Origin: Anaerolineae bacterium | GTDB lineage: Bacteria; Chloroflexota; Anaerolineae; Anaerolineales; Villigracilaceae | NCBI GenBank assembly: GCA_018648685.1 | Contig: JABGQT010000120.1 | Location: 1 to 32,356 of the forward strand | Length of the DNA: 32,356 bases | Reading direction: 5' to 3' | Shown here: positions 15,447 to 23,199 of the stretch, piece after piece | Layout: each line of letters begins with the position of its first letter | Numbering within the stretch: the stretch's first letter is position 1 | The notes under the pieces: model-generated | What the model saw: the letters and a program-made list of their open reading frames with translations, nothing else | What the model was told of the DNA's origin: nothing | Databases searched by the model: none | Made by a program: the position numbers and the translations under genes

Positions 15447-16835
15447 TTATTCTTCTTGATCTTTTTTTAATCCTTTTGCTTTGCGCTGCAATTCTTTGAA
15501 ATATGTTGTATCTGTGATCTCGGCTACTTCTCTTTGTTTTTTCACTGCATCAATCTCGATACGCAATTCCTGAATTTCTTTTCGTAGATTCTGTTCCTGG
15601 ATATATCCTTTCAGCGCAGCACTCGCCAAAGAAGAGAAAGATTCCATGAGCTGTTGCAGGTTGCTATCAAAGGGGATAAATACTTCTTTTTTTGCATTAT
15701 ATGAATTAATGAATTGCAATACACCCAGAACTTTCCCTTCACTGCTCTTCAATGGGATGGTCAAAAAAGAAATCGACAGATATCCTGTACGTTCATCAAA
15801 CTCTTTTGTACCCGAGAAGTCAAATTTTTCAGTTTTATAAGCATCTACAATATTGACTATTTTGCCGGTTAGCGCTGCGTATGTGGCAATATTGCTGTGA
15901 TTTGCTTCGCCTGTGTGTTCATCATATAAACTCAGCGGAGCAAAAGAAATTTCTTTGCCACTTGTGCCCCCCATAGAAATATCAAGCGTATCGTTTCGGA
16001 CTACAGCGAATTCGAGTTGCCCGTTCTTGAGCAAATAGAGCGAGCCTGCGTCTGCGTGGCAAAAGGCTTTAGCTTCCAGAAGCATATTTTCCAGCAAGCG
16101 ACCAAAGTTTTCTTCTGTCCCTAATTCAACACCGATGGGGATGACAATCTCTAATAAGCTGTCTGCACGTTTTTTTTCAACACCTACCTGAATAAGTATC
16201 TTGCGTAATAACCCCGTGATATATAAACCTATGATCGCAATGCCGCCAATGCCAAATGCCGCTGATAAGAACTCTCCACCAACTTTATAAAATACAAGCG
16301 CGTTATAGAATGCGATATATCCAATGCCACCTCCCAACCCACTCAGAAGAAGTGTGGCGCGATTGGCTCTATGACGAAAATAGAATTGGCTGATCGCAAT
16401 GCCAATAATACCGGATGCTGTAGCATAGACGAGCGAAAGAGAGATCGCTTGCACCACAATCAACTCTATATTTTGCTGAGCTAAAAGGGGGAAAAGCTTT
16501 TCAATATTTTCATAGGCAGCATAACCGAGACCGGATACTATCCCATATACAGCCCCATCCACCAAATTATCAAATTTTTCTCTATAGATAACAAAGAAAA
16601 CACCCAGAGAAATAAGACCTTGCTGGATCAAAGGCGTAAAAGCAATATTGATCGCTTCTTTGCTCAACCCCATCTCCAGCAATTTTGGATTTAACAGAAT
16701 AAATAAACCATAACTAATTGAACCCCAGATCAGGCATAACATGACCCAGCCGATATTACGACGAGAATAGAGGCCAAATATGAACATGACCAGCATTACG
16801 ATTATGGGAATTCCTACGCCAATTACAGTTTCCAT
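15447..16835 (-). CDS. PrsW-like membrane domain fused to a GAF domain
   Basis: The protein has 462 residues. The first 225 are seven or eight membrane helices containing NLVDGAVYGIVSGLGYAAYEN (about residues 90-110), which matches the D-G-x-x-x-G-x-x-x-G-x-x-Y/F-A-x-x-E-N signature of PrsW-type intramembrane proteases (PF13367). The EExxK motif and the usual His-Ala motif are not evident (YATASG stands where an H would be expected), so proteolysis is doubtful. Residues about 235-405 are a GAF domain (LPLK..GKVLGVLQFINSYN-like core), followed by a coiled coil to the end. Inferred role: membrane-linked signal sensing, with an unknown output. The ribosome site is weak. Confidence 0.72.
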   Translation of the reverse strand: METVIGVGIPIIVMLVMFIFGLYSRRNIGWVMLCLIWGSISYGLFILLNPKLLEMGLSKEAINIAFTPLIQQGLISLGVFFVIYREKFDNLVDGAVYGIVSGLGYAAYENIEKLFPLLAQQNIELIVVQAISLSLVYATASGIIGIAISQFYFRHRANRATLLLSGLGGGIGYIAFYNALVFYKVGGEFLSAAFGIGGIAIIGLYITGLLRKILIQVGVEKKRADSLLEIVIPIGVELGTEENFGRLLENMLLEAKAFCHADAGSLYLLKNGQLEFAVVRNDTLDISMGGTSGKEISFAPLSLYDEHTGEANHSNIATYAALTGKIVNIVDAYKTEKFDFSGTKEFDERTGYLSISFLTIPLKSSEGKVLGVLQFINSYNAKKEVFIPFDSNLQQLMESFSSLASAALKGYIQEQNLRKEIQELRIEIDAVKKQREVAEITDTTYFKELQRKAKGLKKDQEE

Positions 16836-16897
16836 TTTTTTCTACTCTGAGTTTTAGGGTTTAATTTTGGGTAATGGTAAAAAGTAAATATTAGCTT

Positions 16898-16985
16898 TGT
16901 CATTGCGAGGCAATTTTATCGCCGAAGCAATCTCCAAGACGGCGAGGGGGACTGCCACGCTCCGTAAACTCCGCTCGCAGTGACA
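16898..16985. repeat. dispersed palindromic repeat, family 2, copy C
   Basis: TGTCATTGCGA (16898-16908) and the inverted TCGCAGTGACA (16975-16985) bracket GAAGCAATCTCC. It lies between two minus-strand genes, in a 218-bp gap with nothing else recognisable. Confidence 0.65.
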
Positions 16986-17053
16986 TGCCAATCACTTGCT
17001 ACACAACCACTACCCAATTTTGAATATCCGCCGATTATACACGGTGCTCGCTT

Positions 17054-18376
17054 CTAGTCCGCACTCTCCACCGCACTTCGATCGCTAGCTGGCGTAGCAG
17101 CAAAACGTTTTTGCCCACCCAATTTTAGATGCAGGGCGTAAAATCCCATTACTGAAACGAGACAAATGATCCCGCCAAGATACCAAAGCATATTTGGGTT
17201 ATAGCTTTTGTTGTCAAGAATTTTTCCTGCCATCCAAGGGCCAAATGTCGCTGGGATCGTCCAGGCAAGGCTAAAAATCGCCATATAACGCCCACGCATA
17301 TCTTCGGGAGCGAAGTTCGCGGCGAGAGCTTGGCTGACGGGCATAATGATCATCTCGCCGATGGTGATGATAATGACCGCGCTCATAAACCAAATAAAAG
17401 TACCGCTGAGAGAGATTTCCCAGCTATAGAGCATAAACGAAGCATAAAAGGCTTTTAAGGGGTCTAAACCAAACATCGTAAAGCCAATGGCGTAGAAAAA
17501 TGCGCCCAAAGCCATCATCGTAAAAGGCGCACGAAGCTTGATCTTGCGTGTCGTCCAAAACTGGAGCAAAATGACGGTGATCGCACTCGTGCTCATCAAG
17601 AATCCATATCCCTGAGGGGCAATACTATGGTTATCACGCAAATAGACAGAGAGCGAGTTATACATCTGCTGATAGACCAAGCCCATCAGAATTGCCGCGG
17701 TGATAAATGCCATATAGGGCATATTTTTTATCACAATCCAATAGCCCTTAAAGGTTTGGAGCATACTTTCTGATTCAGCTTCTTCGCTGACTTCAGGTTT
17801 GGTTTCACTGATAAGAAAGTAGAAAAGAATAGCCACAACAGAGCTGATCACCGCATCTGTAACAAAGAGGGCAAAATAGGAACGATTCGCAACGAATCCG
17901 CCGATGGAGGGGCCAATGATCCAGGAAAGATTGGCGACTACACGCAGTACACCGAATCCTTCGGCGCGTTGCTCTTCAGGCAGAATATCGGCGATCATGG
18001 CCTGATGTGCGGGACCAGCGATATTGGAGAGCAACCCAACAACTACCGCCAGAGAATAAAGCGCAGAAAGTTCGTTCACCGATCCCAATGCGAGAGTGCT
18101 TAACGCACTGAAAACCAATCCGATAATAATTAAATTGCGTCGACCAAATTTATCGGTGAGCGCGCCGCCGATGAAGTTGCCGACCATGCCAAAAGCAGAG
18201 AAAATCCCCAGCACGATGCCGGCTTGGGTCATCCCAACATCAAATTTCCAGGTAATGTAGAGGCTAAAAAAGGGGAAAAGCATCGTCCCGCCAATGCGGT
18301 CGATGAAAGAAACCCCAACCACCAGCCAGAATTTTGGCGAGTATTCGTGATAGATATTATTTATTTTTGAGAGCAT
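17054..18376 (-). CDS. major facilitator superfamily transporter
   Basis: A 440-residue protein with twelve predicted membrane helices and the MFS loop 2-3 signature GGALTDKFGRRNLI (about residues 71-84). It is of the drug/multidrug antiporter type (TCR/Tet-, MdtH-like), but the substrate cannot be read from sequence. An AAGGAT site sits 6 nt before the ATG. Only 9 bp separate it from the upstream phosphodiesterase gene, so it is the last gene of a minus-strand unit with two lipoproteins and perhaps the S9 peptidase. Confidence 0.88.
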   Translation of the reverse strand: MLSKINNIYHEYSPKFWLVVGVSFIDRIGGTMLFPFFSLYITWKFDVGMTQAGIVLGIFSAFGMVGNFIGGALTDKFGRRNLIIIGLVFSALSTLALGSVNELSALYSLAVVVGLLSNIAGPAHQAMIADILPEEQRAEGFGVLRVVANLSWIIGPSIGGFVANRSYFALFVTDAVISSVVAILFYFLISETKPEVSEEAESESMLQTFKGYWIVIKNMPYMAFITAAILMGLVYQQMYNSLSVYLRDNHSIAPQGYGFLMSTSAITVILLQFWTTRKIKLRAPFTMMALGAFFYAIGFTMFGLDPLKAFYASFMLYSWEISLSGTFIWFMSAVIIITIGEMIIMPVSQALAANFAPEDMRGRYMAIFSLAWTIPATFGPWMAGKILDNKSYNPNMLWYLGGIICLVSVMGFYALHLKLGGQKRFAATPASDRSAVESAD

Positions 18377-18385
18377 TGCATATCC

Positions 18386-19402
18386 TTATTGACAAGGCAA
18401 TTCTACCCGAGTTGGCGCAGGGTCGTTGAAGGCTTCATAGAGGGGGATTCCATCCCAAATGGAGGGGATTGGCAGATTGAGCGCATATGCCGCTGTTGCG
18501 GCTGTATCCACAACGCTGATGGGACGCCGGATCTCACCCGACCTTAGACTGGCTTCCGATAAAATCCAGGGCACTGTCATTTCTTCGGCAGAGCTGCCAC
18601 CATGTGAAGTTTCATGCCCTCCATGATCGGCGGTAACGATGATCAGCGTGCCCTGGCGGATACCTGCTTCATCCAGTGCCGCCAAAATCATGCCGATGGC
18701 TTCATCTGCGCGATGAGCACCGACAAAATAATCGGGCGAGAGCCAACCATATTCGTGACCGAGTATATCTACAAGAGAAAGGTGAATGAGCATCAAGTCG
18801 AAACCCTCGGCAATAATAGATGTAGAAACTTCAGCAACTACACTATCTCTATCATTGACAAACTTAAAGATATCTACGCTCTCTGGAGGGGTAATTTGTT
18901 GCAATTTTTCTTTGCTCACAACCATCACTGTTTTTAGACCAGCTTCGTGGGCAATTTCAAAGAGAGTCGGACTGTTCGCAAATCCACGTTCGGGGAGGTA
19001 GTCGTTCCACTCTACGCCGTGTTTATCGGGGCACATGCTCGTAAACATGGATGCGTGCGCAGGGAGGGTCGAAGAGGGATAAATCGTTTGGGCCGTCAGC
19101 GAATAAACCCCATTATCCATTAGAGATAGTAAATTTGGCATCAGGTCAAAAGAAATTGGCTCTGGGCGCAAACCATCCACAGTGACGACAAGGACACGCT
19201 CGATGACAGGGCGCGGAATTTCAGTAGCCGTTGCAGTGGGCGGGATTGATGTTTGAGTAGCGGTAACAAGCGGAAATGGAGTCGCGGTTTCGGGCGGCGT
19301 TGTTGGGGGTGCTGTTGATGTTGGAGAAGGAATCGGATTTGAAGGTTGGCATCCGCTCAGGAAGAGCAGAGCCGCCATTCCCCATAAAATTGCTTTTTTC
19401 AC
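18386..19402 (-). CDS. type I phosphodiesterase / alkaline phosphatase-superfamily lipoprotein
   Basis: The GTG start overlaps the stop of the preceding SH3 lipoprotein gene (GTGA), so the two are translationally coupled. The N-terminus is a lipoprotein signal with lipobox LSGC (Cys18), followed by a Pro/Thr-rich linker to about residue 65. The catalytic part starts RVLVVTVDGLRPE (first metal Asp), then YPSSTLPAHASM, where the Ser/Thr nucleophile of nucleotide pyrophosphatase/phosphodiesterases lies, then SLVDILGHEYGW and TADHGGHE for the second metal site. It would hydrolyse phosphodiester or phosphate-ester substrates outside the membrane. At 338 residues it is short for the family but contains the core motifs. 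Confidence 0.85.
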   Translation of the reverse strand: MKKAILWGMAALLFLSGCQPSNPIPSPTSTAPPTTPPETATPFPLVTATQTSIPPTATATEIPRPVIERVLVVTVDGLRPEPISFDLMPNLLSLMDNGVYSLTAQTIYPSSTLPAHASMFTSMCPDKHGVEWNDYLPERGFANSPTLFEIAHEAGLKTVMVVSKEKLQQITPPESVDIFKFVNDRDSVVAEVSTSIIAEGFDLMLIHLSLVDILGHEYGWLSPDYFVGAHRADEAIGMILAALDEAGIRQGTLIIVTADHGGHETSHGGSSAEEMTVPWILSEASLRSGEIRRPISVVDTAATAAYALNLPIPSIWDGIPLYEAFNDPAPTRVELPCQ

Positions 19403-20178
19403 TCGGAAAACTCTGGGAACTCAAATTCGGTAGGACCCGCGTAGCCGTGTTTTTCTGAGAAGTATACGCGCCCATGCGAGGCATCACTACACCCTTTTTC
19501 GTCAGTGATGGTGATCTTTTCTTCCCAAAGTCCGTAGGGGGTAAATTTGATTTCGCCATTTTCACATGCCCAAATTTCGGCAAGATAGAGGGGGGCATTT
19601 TCAAATTCTTCATCACCCGCGCGGAGGGACTGTCCATACCAGCGAATGGTAACTTGCTCTTTTTCACGAGTGACTTCGATCAGTTGCAGGGGGACATAAT
19701 ACGGAGAAACTGGCAGCGGGGCATCATCGGGATAAACGGGCGCGATGCTGAAAGGGTCACCTTTAACATCCATCAGGGAGGCTTTCACCCAGCAGGGATT
19801 ATTACCGCCAATGGCCTGGATCTGTATCCAGCTTGCATCATCCAAGCGTCCGATGATCTCAAGATTGCTGCCTTTGACCAAACCATATTTATAAAGATAA
19901 GGCGCACCAGGACCATACCGGCAATTGGCACGTTCGAGCACTTCACCGCGTAAAATGGCATAAGTTGGCACGATGGTTGGCGTGGGCGTAAGAGTGAATG
20001 TAGCCGTAGGCGCGAGCGTTGACGTGGATGTTAGTGTAGGCGCAGGCGTATCTGTTGGGAGAAATGTTGCTGTCGCGGTCTCGCTCGGCAAAGCCGTTGA
20101 TGTAGGCGCAATTTCTTGCGGCATAGTGCAGGATGTGAGCAGGGTAAAAATAAAGATAAGGAAAATTTGTTTTAACAT
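19399..20178 (-). CDS. SH3-domain lipoprotein
   Basis: The 259-residue protein starts with a lipoprotein signal (lipobox LTSC, Cys17), followed by about 45 residues rich in Thr, Pro and Ala. A bacterial SH3-like domain follows at about 75-145 (ERANCRYGPGAPYLYKYGLV; GSNLEIIGRLDDASWIQI; NPCWVKASL). The remaining 110 residues have no recognised domain. Such proteins probably bind cell-wall or envelope polymers. The start has no Shine-Dalgarno; TATAAT ends 6 nt before ATG, so a leaderless mRNA is likely. It is the first gene of the SH3 lipoprotein/phosphodiesterase/MFS unit and overlaps the phosphodiesterase gene by 4 bp. Confidence 0.82.
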   Translation of the reverse strand: MLKQIFLIFIFTLLTSCTMPQEIAPTSTALPSETATATFLPTDTPAPTLTSTSTLAPTATFTLTPTPTIVPTYAILRGEVLERANCRYGPGAPYLYKYGLVKGSNLEIIGRLDDASWIQIQAIGGNNPCWVKASLMDVKGDPFSIAPVYPDDAPLPVSPYYVPLQLIEVTREKEQVTIRWYGQSLRAGDEEFENAPLYLAEIWACENGEIKFTPYGLWEEKITITDEKGCSDASHGRVYFSEKHGYAGPTEFEFPEFSE

Positions 20179-20184
20179 GGCTGA

Positions 20185-20190
20185 ATTATA
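20185..20190 (-). promoter_or_regulatory. -10 box of the SH3 lipoprotein gene, predicted leaderless start
   Basis: On the minus strand TATAAT is followed by tcagcc and then ATG at 20178. The -35 region would fall within the palindrome at 20193-20221. Confidence 0.55.
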
Positions 20191-20192
20191 CA

Positions 20193-20221
20193 GTAGGGGC
20201 GGGTCTAAGACCCGCCCCTAC
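20193..20221. terminator. perfect 13-bp palindrome, probable terminator of the S9 peptidase gene
   Basis: GTAGGGGCGGGTC and GACCCGCCCCTAC pair perfectly around a TAA loop. It sits 30 bp downstream of the peptidase stop (minus strand) and directly upstream of the next promoter. It lacks a clear T run, so termination is inferred from stem strength. Confidence 0.55.
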
Positions 20222-20250
20222 ATATATGTCAAAGAAGTAACAAAAAGATA

Positions 20251-22104
20251 CTATCCAAAAATCACATACTGCTGCAAAAAGTCGACCACTTCTTTATAAA
20301 ATCTTTCGATCGTCTCTGCCTTGCGCCAGCCATGACCTTCGCCTTCATATAGCCTAAAAATATGCGGCACTTTATTTGCCTGCAAAGCAGCTGCAACAGT
20401 TTCTGACTGCTCAGGATCAATAGCTCTATCTTCTTTCCCGTGGAAAAGCGCAACAGCATCCTGAATTTTATTTGCGTGAAAAACTGATGACCATTCCTTG
20501 AAGAATTCCGCATCTTCGGGGAGTGTCCCGACCATTGTCGCGTTATAATTTTGCTCAAACTTGTGGGTATTCATCTCAAGTGTGAAAAGATTCGTGACGG
20601 GGTAAAGTGCTACGCCTGCTTTGAAAAAGCCCGGTTTATGAACGAGGGCGTTTAATGCCGTATATCCACCTGCGCTGCCCCCCATAATAACCAAACGCCC
20701 AGGGTCAGCCAATCCTTGCTCAACAAGGGCTTGCGCGCCGCCAACGGCATCTTCCACATCCAATGGTCCCCATTTTTTGCGCAAGGCCTTCATATAGCTG
20801 CGACCGTAGCCCGTGCTGCCGCGATAATTGACCTGCAAGAAACCAAATCCGCGACTGGTGTAGAAGAAAGCATCATTGCGCGAGTTGGCATTATGCTGCT
20901 CATATTTTTGCGAAGTCGGGCCGCCGTGAATATCCACGATCAGCGGGGGCAAGCCTTCGCCTTCGTAAACCGCTGAAGCAGGCGGGTAATAAAGCCCATG
21001 CACAGGCGTATCATCGGGCGCAGCCCAGGTCATCTTTTTGGGCGAGGGTAAATACTCAGCCGAGAGATTATCAGCCATCGAGCGTTTGATGACTTTGCAC
21101 TCGCCCTTCTCCCAAACTACGACCTGCGCCGCAATTTGTGGAGACTCCCCAATAAACGCCAATTTCCCGTCCACGGGCGAAGCCGCCAATTGAATAATAT
21201 GCGTATAAGGGGTTTTGATGCGCGCCGATTTACCCGTCGCTACATCCACGACCCAAAGCGAATGCGTGCCCATCTCGTTGCGCACGTAGAAGATATGGGC
21301 AGAATCAAAAGCCCATGCGTGCATCCGCATGCCCTGAATCCAGGCAGGCATCGAGAGAGCTGCTTCATCAACGAGCATCCGCACCTTGCCCTCTTCCAGA
21401 TCATAAATGTAGAGCCGCTCCCATTCCCCACCCTGCGAGATATAACTTAAATAACGTCCATCAGGCGAAAACGCCGGTTGAAAAATGGGCGTATCATCAT
21501 CCCCTGCTAAAACTTCATCCTCTTCAAAATCCGAGAGCATCAGCCGCGTGCCATCCCAGGGCATTTGGGGATGACCCCACTCGACCCAAGCAATTTTCTC
21601 ACCGCCAGGGTGCCAAACGGGCTGCATATAGAAATCGGCTCCCTGCGCCACTTTTTGCGGGAAATTCTCACCATCCAGATTTGCCAAAACAAGCGAATCT
21701 TTCCCCTCATAAGAGTGGACATAAAGCACGCGCTGATTATCGGGAGAGATAAGGGGCGCAGCCAACTCGCCAAATTTCGGTGTGATGGGATGCGGCAGCC
21801 CGTGCTCAAGAGGGATGTCGTAAAGCCGCCCCTTGCTCGCAAAAACCGCGCGATTCGCTCTTGCATTGAACTCGCCACCGCCATATCCAAGTGTGGGCTT
21901 GACCGGAATATCTCCGGTTAAATCCCGTTCTGCATCGTCTCCCCTTTTAGCAACGAGAACCCCGTGCCCAGAACGCCCCTCCACCCAAAGAAGGGTTTTG
22001 CCATCACTATCCCATTGCACATCATCGAGCCGAATCTTTCTCCCCAAGAGAGATGGGGTGATGGGTGATTTCCAGAGACCATAGGGAGCGAGTTTCTTTG
22101 ACAT
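20251..22104 (-). CDS. S9 family serine peptidase (prolyl oligopeptidase / acylaminoacyl-peptidase type)
   Basis: The 617-residue protein has an N-terminal beta-propeller (about 1-360, repeats such as WHPGGEKIAWVEW and FSPDGRYLSYIS) and a C-terminal alpha/beta hydrolase domain. The nucleophile Ser477 is in GGSAGGY, the Asp is probably D559 in HGKEDRAIDP, and the His is H591 in GEGHGW. DIHGGPTSQ supplies the oxyanion region. It has no signal peptide and so is likely cytoplasmic, degrading short peptides. An AAGGA site precedes the ATG. A strong palindrome after the stop separates it from the next minus-strand gene. Confidence 0.9.
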   Translation of the reverse strand: MSKKLAPYGLWKSPITPSLLGRKIRLDDVQWDSDGKTLLWVEGRSGHGVLVAKRGDDAERDLTGDIPVKPTLGYGGGEFNARANRAVFASKGRLYDIPLEHGLPHPITPKFGELAAPLISPDNQRVLYVHSYEGKDSLVLANLDGENFPQKVAQGADFYMQPVWHPGGEKIAWVEWGHPQMPWDGTRLMLSDFEEDEVLAGDDDTPIFQPAFSPDGRYLSYISQGGEWERLYIYDLEEGKVRMLVDEAALSMPAWIQGMRMHAWAFDSAHIFYVRNEMGTHSLWVVDVATGKSARIKTPYTHIIQLAASPVDGKLAFIGESPQIAAQVVVWEKGECKVIKRSMADNLSAEYLPSPKKMTWAAPDDTPVHGLYYPPASAVYEGEGLPPLIVDIHGGPTSQKYEQHNANSRNDAFFYTSRGFGFLQVNYRGSTGYGRSYMKALRKKWGPLDVEDAVGGAQALVEQGLADPGRLVIMGGSAGGYTALNALVHKPGFFKAGVALYPVTNLFTLEMNTHKFEQNYNATMVGTLPEDAEFFKEWSSVFHANKIQDAVALFHGKEDRAIDPEQSETVAAALQANKVPHIFRLYEGEGHGWRKAETIERFYKEVVDFLQQYVIFG

Positions 22105-22147
22105 GAGAGAATTCCTTGTGTGAGTTTATGCATCCCTAGTATTTAAC

Positions 22148-22224
22148 CACAAAGCCACAAAGTTCGCGAAGGAACTTTGTGGCTTTGTGCAAGTGACAGT
22201 CACTTCAATAGGTGACTGTCACTT
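22148..22224. terminator. double hairpin between trx and the S9 peptidase gene
   Basis: Two perfect stems lie back to back: an 18-bp stem (22148-22165 with 22172-22189, loop GCGAAG) and a 13-bp stem (22191-22203 with 22212-22224, built on GTGACAGTCAC/GTGACTGTCAC). They follow the thioredoxin stop on the minus strand by 8 bp. There is no strong T run. They probably stop transcription or protect the mRNA end. Confidence 0.6.
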
Positions 22225-22232
22225 CTGGAAAA

Positions 22233-22553
22233 CTAAATATGCTTTTCGAATTTCTTCACCAAACGTTTCTTTGGCTGAAAACCGGTCACGCGCTCTTTCT
22301 CTTCACCCCCGACAAAGAACATCAGCGTCGGGATGCCCATCACGCCATATTTCATCAAAATGCTTGGGCTTTCGTCTGCATCAATTTTGACAACTTTTAC
22401 TTTGCCAGCCCAATCATCAGCAAGTTCGTGAACGATAGGGTCAACCATCTTACAAGGCCCACACCATTCGGCAGAAAAATCGACCAAAACGGGTAAATCT
22501 GCGTTGAGCACTTCGCTCTCAAAGGTCTCTTCAGTTACTTGTACTTCAGACAT
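22233..22553 (-). CDS. trxA: thioredoxin
   Basis: At 106 residues it has the standard thioredoxin length. The redox motif WCGPC is at 30-34 (Cys31, Cys34), the conserved buried Asp at D25, and the cis-proline in GIPTLMFF. It reduces disulfides of cytoplasmic proteins and receives electrons from thioredoxin reductase, which is not in this window. AAGGAG lies 8 nt before the ATG. It is a single gene, divergent from tRNA-Lys. Confidence 0.95.
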   Translation of the reverse strand: MSEVQVTEETFESEVLNADLPVLVDFSAEWCGPCKMVDPIVHELADDWAGKVKVVKIDADESPSILMKYGVMGIPTLMFFVGGEEKERVTGFQPKKRLVKKFEKHI

Positions 22554-22617
22554 TATTATTTCTCCTTAAAATTCCTTTTCAAATAAGACATCGTCAGTGA
22601 GAAAATGCTTACTTTTG

Positions 22618-22646
22618 TTGACGTAAAAATTAGAGCGTGATAGAAT
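22618..22646 (+). promoter_or_regulatory. promoter of tRNA-Lys
   Basis: TTGACG (22618-22623), exactly 17 bp, TAGAAT (22641-22646). Transcription would start about 22653, 6 nt before the mature 5' end. Confidence 0.75.
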
Positions 22647-22658
22647 GCTCTTTGCTCT

Positions 22659-22730
22659 GGGCGAGTAGCTCAATGGCAGAGCAGTGGCCTTTTAAGCCAT
22701 TGGTTGAGAGTTCGAGTCTCTCCTCGCTCA
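22659..22730 (+). tRNA. tRNA-Lys (anticodon UUU)
   Basis: The 72-nt cloverleaf closes fully. Acceptor GGGCGAG/CTCGCTC has one G-U pair. The D stem is GCTC/GAGC. The anticodon stem GTGGC/GCCAT encloses loop CTTTTAA with anticodon TTT. The T arm is GAGAG-TTCGAGT-CTCTC. The discriminator is A and CCA is not encoded. It has its own promoter, and a terminator follows within the first unit of the tandem array downstream. Confidence 0.93.
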
Positions 22731-23063
22731 CTGTAAAGCCTTCCGTTTTTGGGAGGCTTTTTCTTTTTCAGATCAGCGCCATCTTTCAAGCCATTGGTTG
22801 AGAGTTCCCCCTTCGGGGACAGGCGAGTCTCTCCTCGCTCACTGTAAAGCCTTCCGTTTTTGGGAGGCTTTTTCTTTTTCAGATCAGCGCCATCTTTCAA
22901 GCCATTGGTTGAGAGTTCCCCCTTCGGGGACAGGCGAGTCTCTCCTCGCTCACTGTAAAGCCTTCCGTTTTTGGGAGGCTTTTTCTTTTTCAGATCAGCG
23001 CCATCTTTCAAGCCATTGGTTGAGAGTTCCCCCTTCGGGGACAGGCGAGTCTCTCCTCGCTCA
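22731..23063. repeat. three identical 111-bp tandem repeats carrying a terminator and a tRNA-Lys 3' remnant
   Basis: Units start at 22731, 22842 and 22953 and are identical base for base; a partial fourth unit starts at 23064. Each unit contains first a Rho-independent terminator (AAAGCCTTCC paired with GGGAGGCTTT, then T-rich sequence). A segment homologous to tRNA-Lys from the D loop to the 3' end follows. The anticodon loop reads CTTTCAA instead of CTTTTAA. Within the T loop 17 extra bases containing CCC-TTCG-GGG are inserted. The 5' acceptor strand and half of the D arm are missing, so no full tRNA can form. Open frames across the array are a by-product of the unit length (37 codons). Confidence 0.9.
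22735..22767 (+). terminator. Rho-independent terminator after tRNA-Lys
   Basis: A ten-base-pair stem with one G-T pair around a 7-nt loop, followed by TTTTTCTTTTT. The same terminator recurs at about 22846, 22957 and 23068. Confidence 0.9.
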
Positions 23064-23099
23064 TTATAAAGCCTTCCGTTTTTGGGAGGCTTTTTCTTT
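23064..23099 (+). repeat. partial fourth unit of the tandem array (terminator only)
   Basis: The sequence TTATAAAGCC...GGAGGCTTTTTCTTT matches the start of the 111-bp unit, with CTG changed to TTA, and then diverges. It probably represents the original terminator at the far end of the array. Confidence 0.75.
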
Positions 23100-23199
23100 A
23101 GCTAAAAAATTATATCACCGGGAGACAGCGCAAATATTAAACTTTTACTAGAAGATTATTACTACCTTCCCCTTTCCTATCTCTGTTATTCAGTATCTT

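Noticed and set aside
22731-23063. CRISPR array
   Set aside because: The units are identical over their full 111 bp with no variable spacers, and no cas genes are present.
22670-23151. Overlapping open frames on both strands through the 111-bp array (113 and 117 residues, 37-residue repeats)
   Set aside because: The unit length is a multiple of three, so any frame open in one unit is open in all. No ribosome binding site, and the DNA is a terminator plus tRNA remnant.
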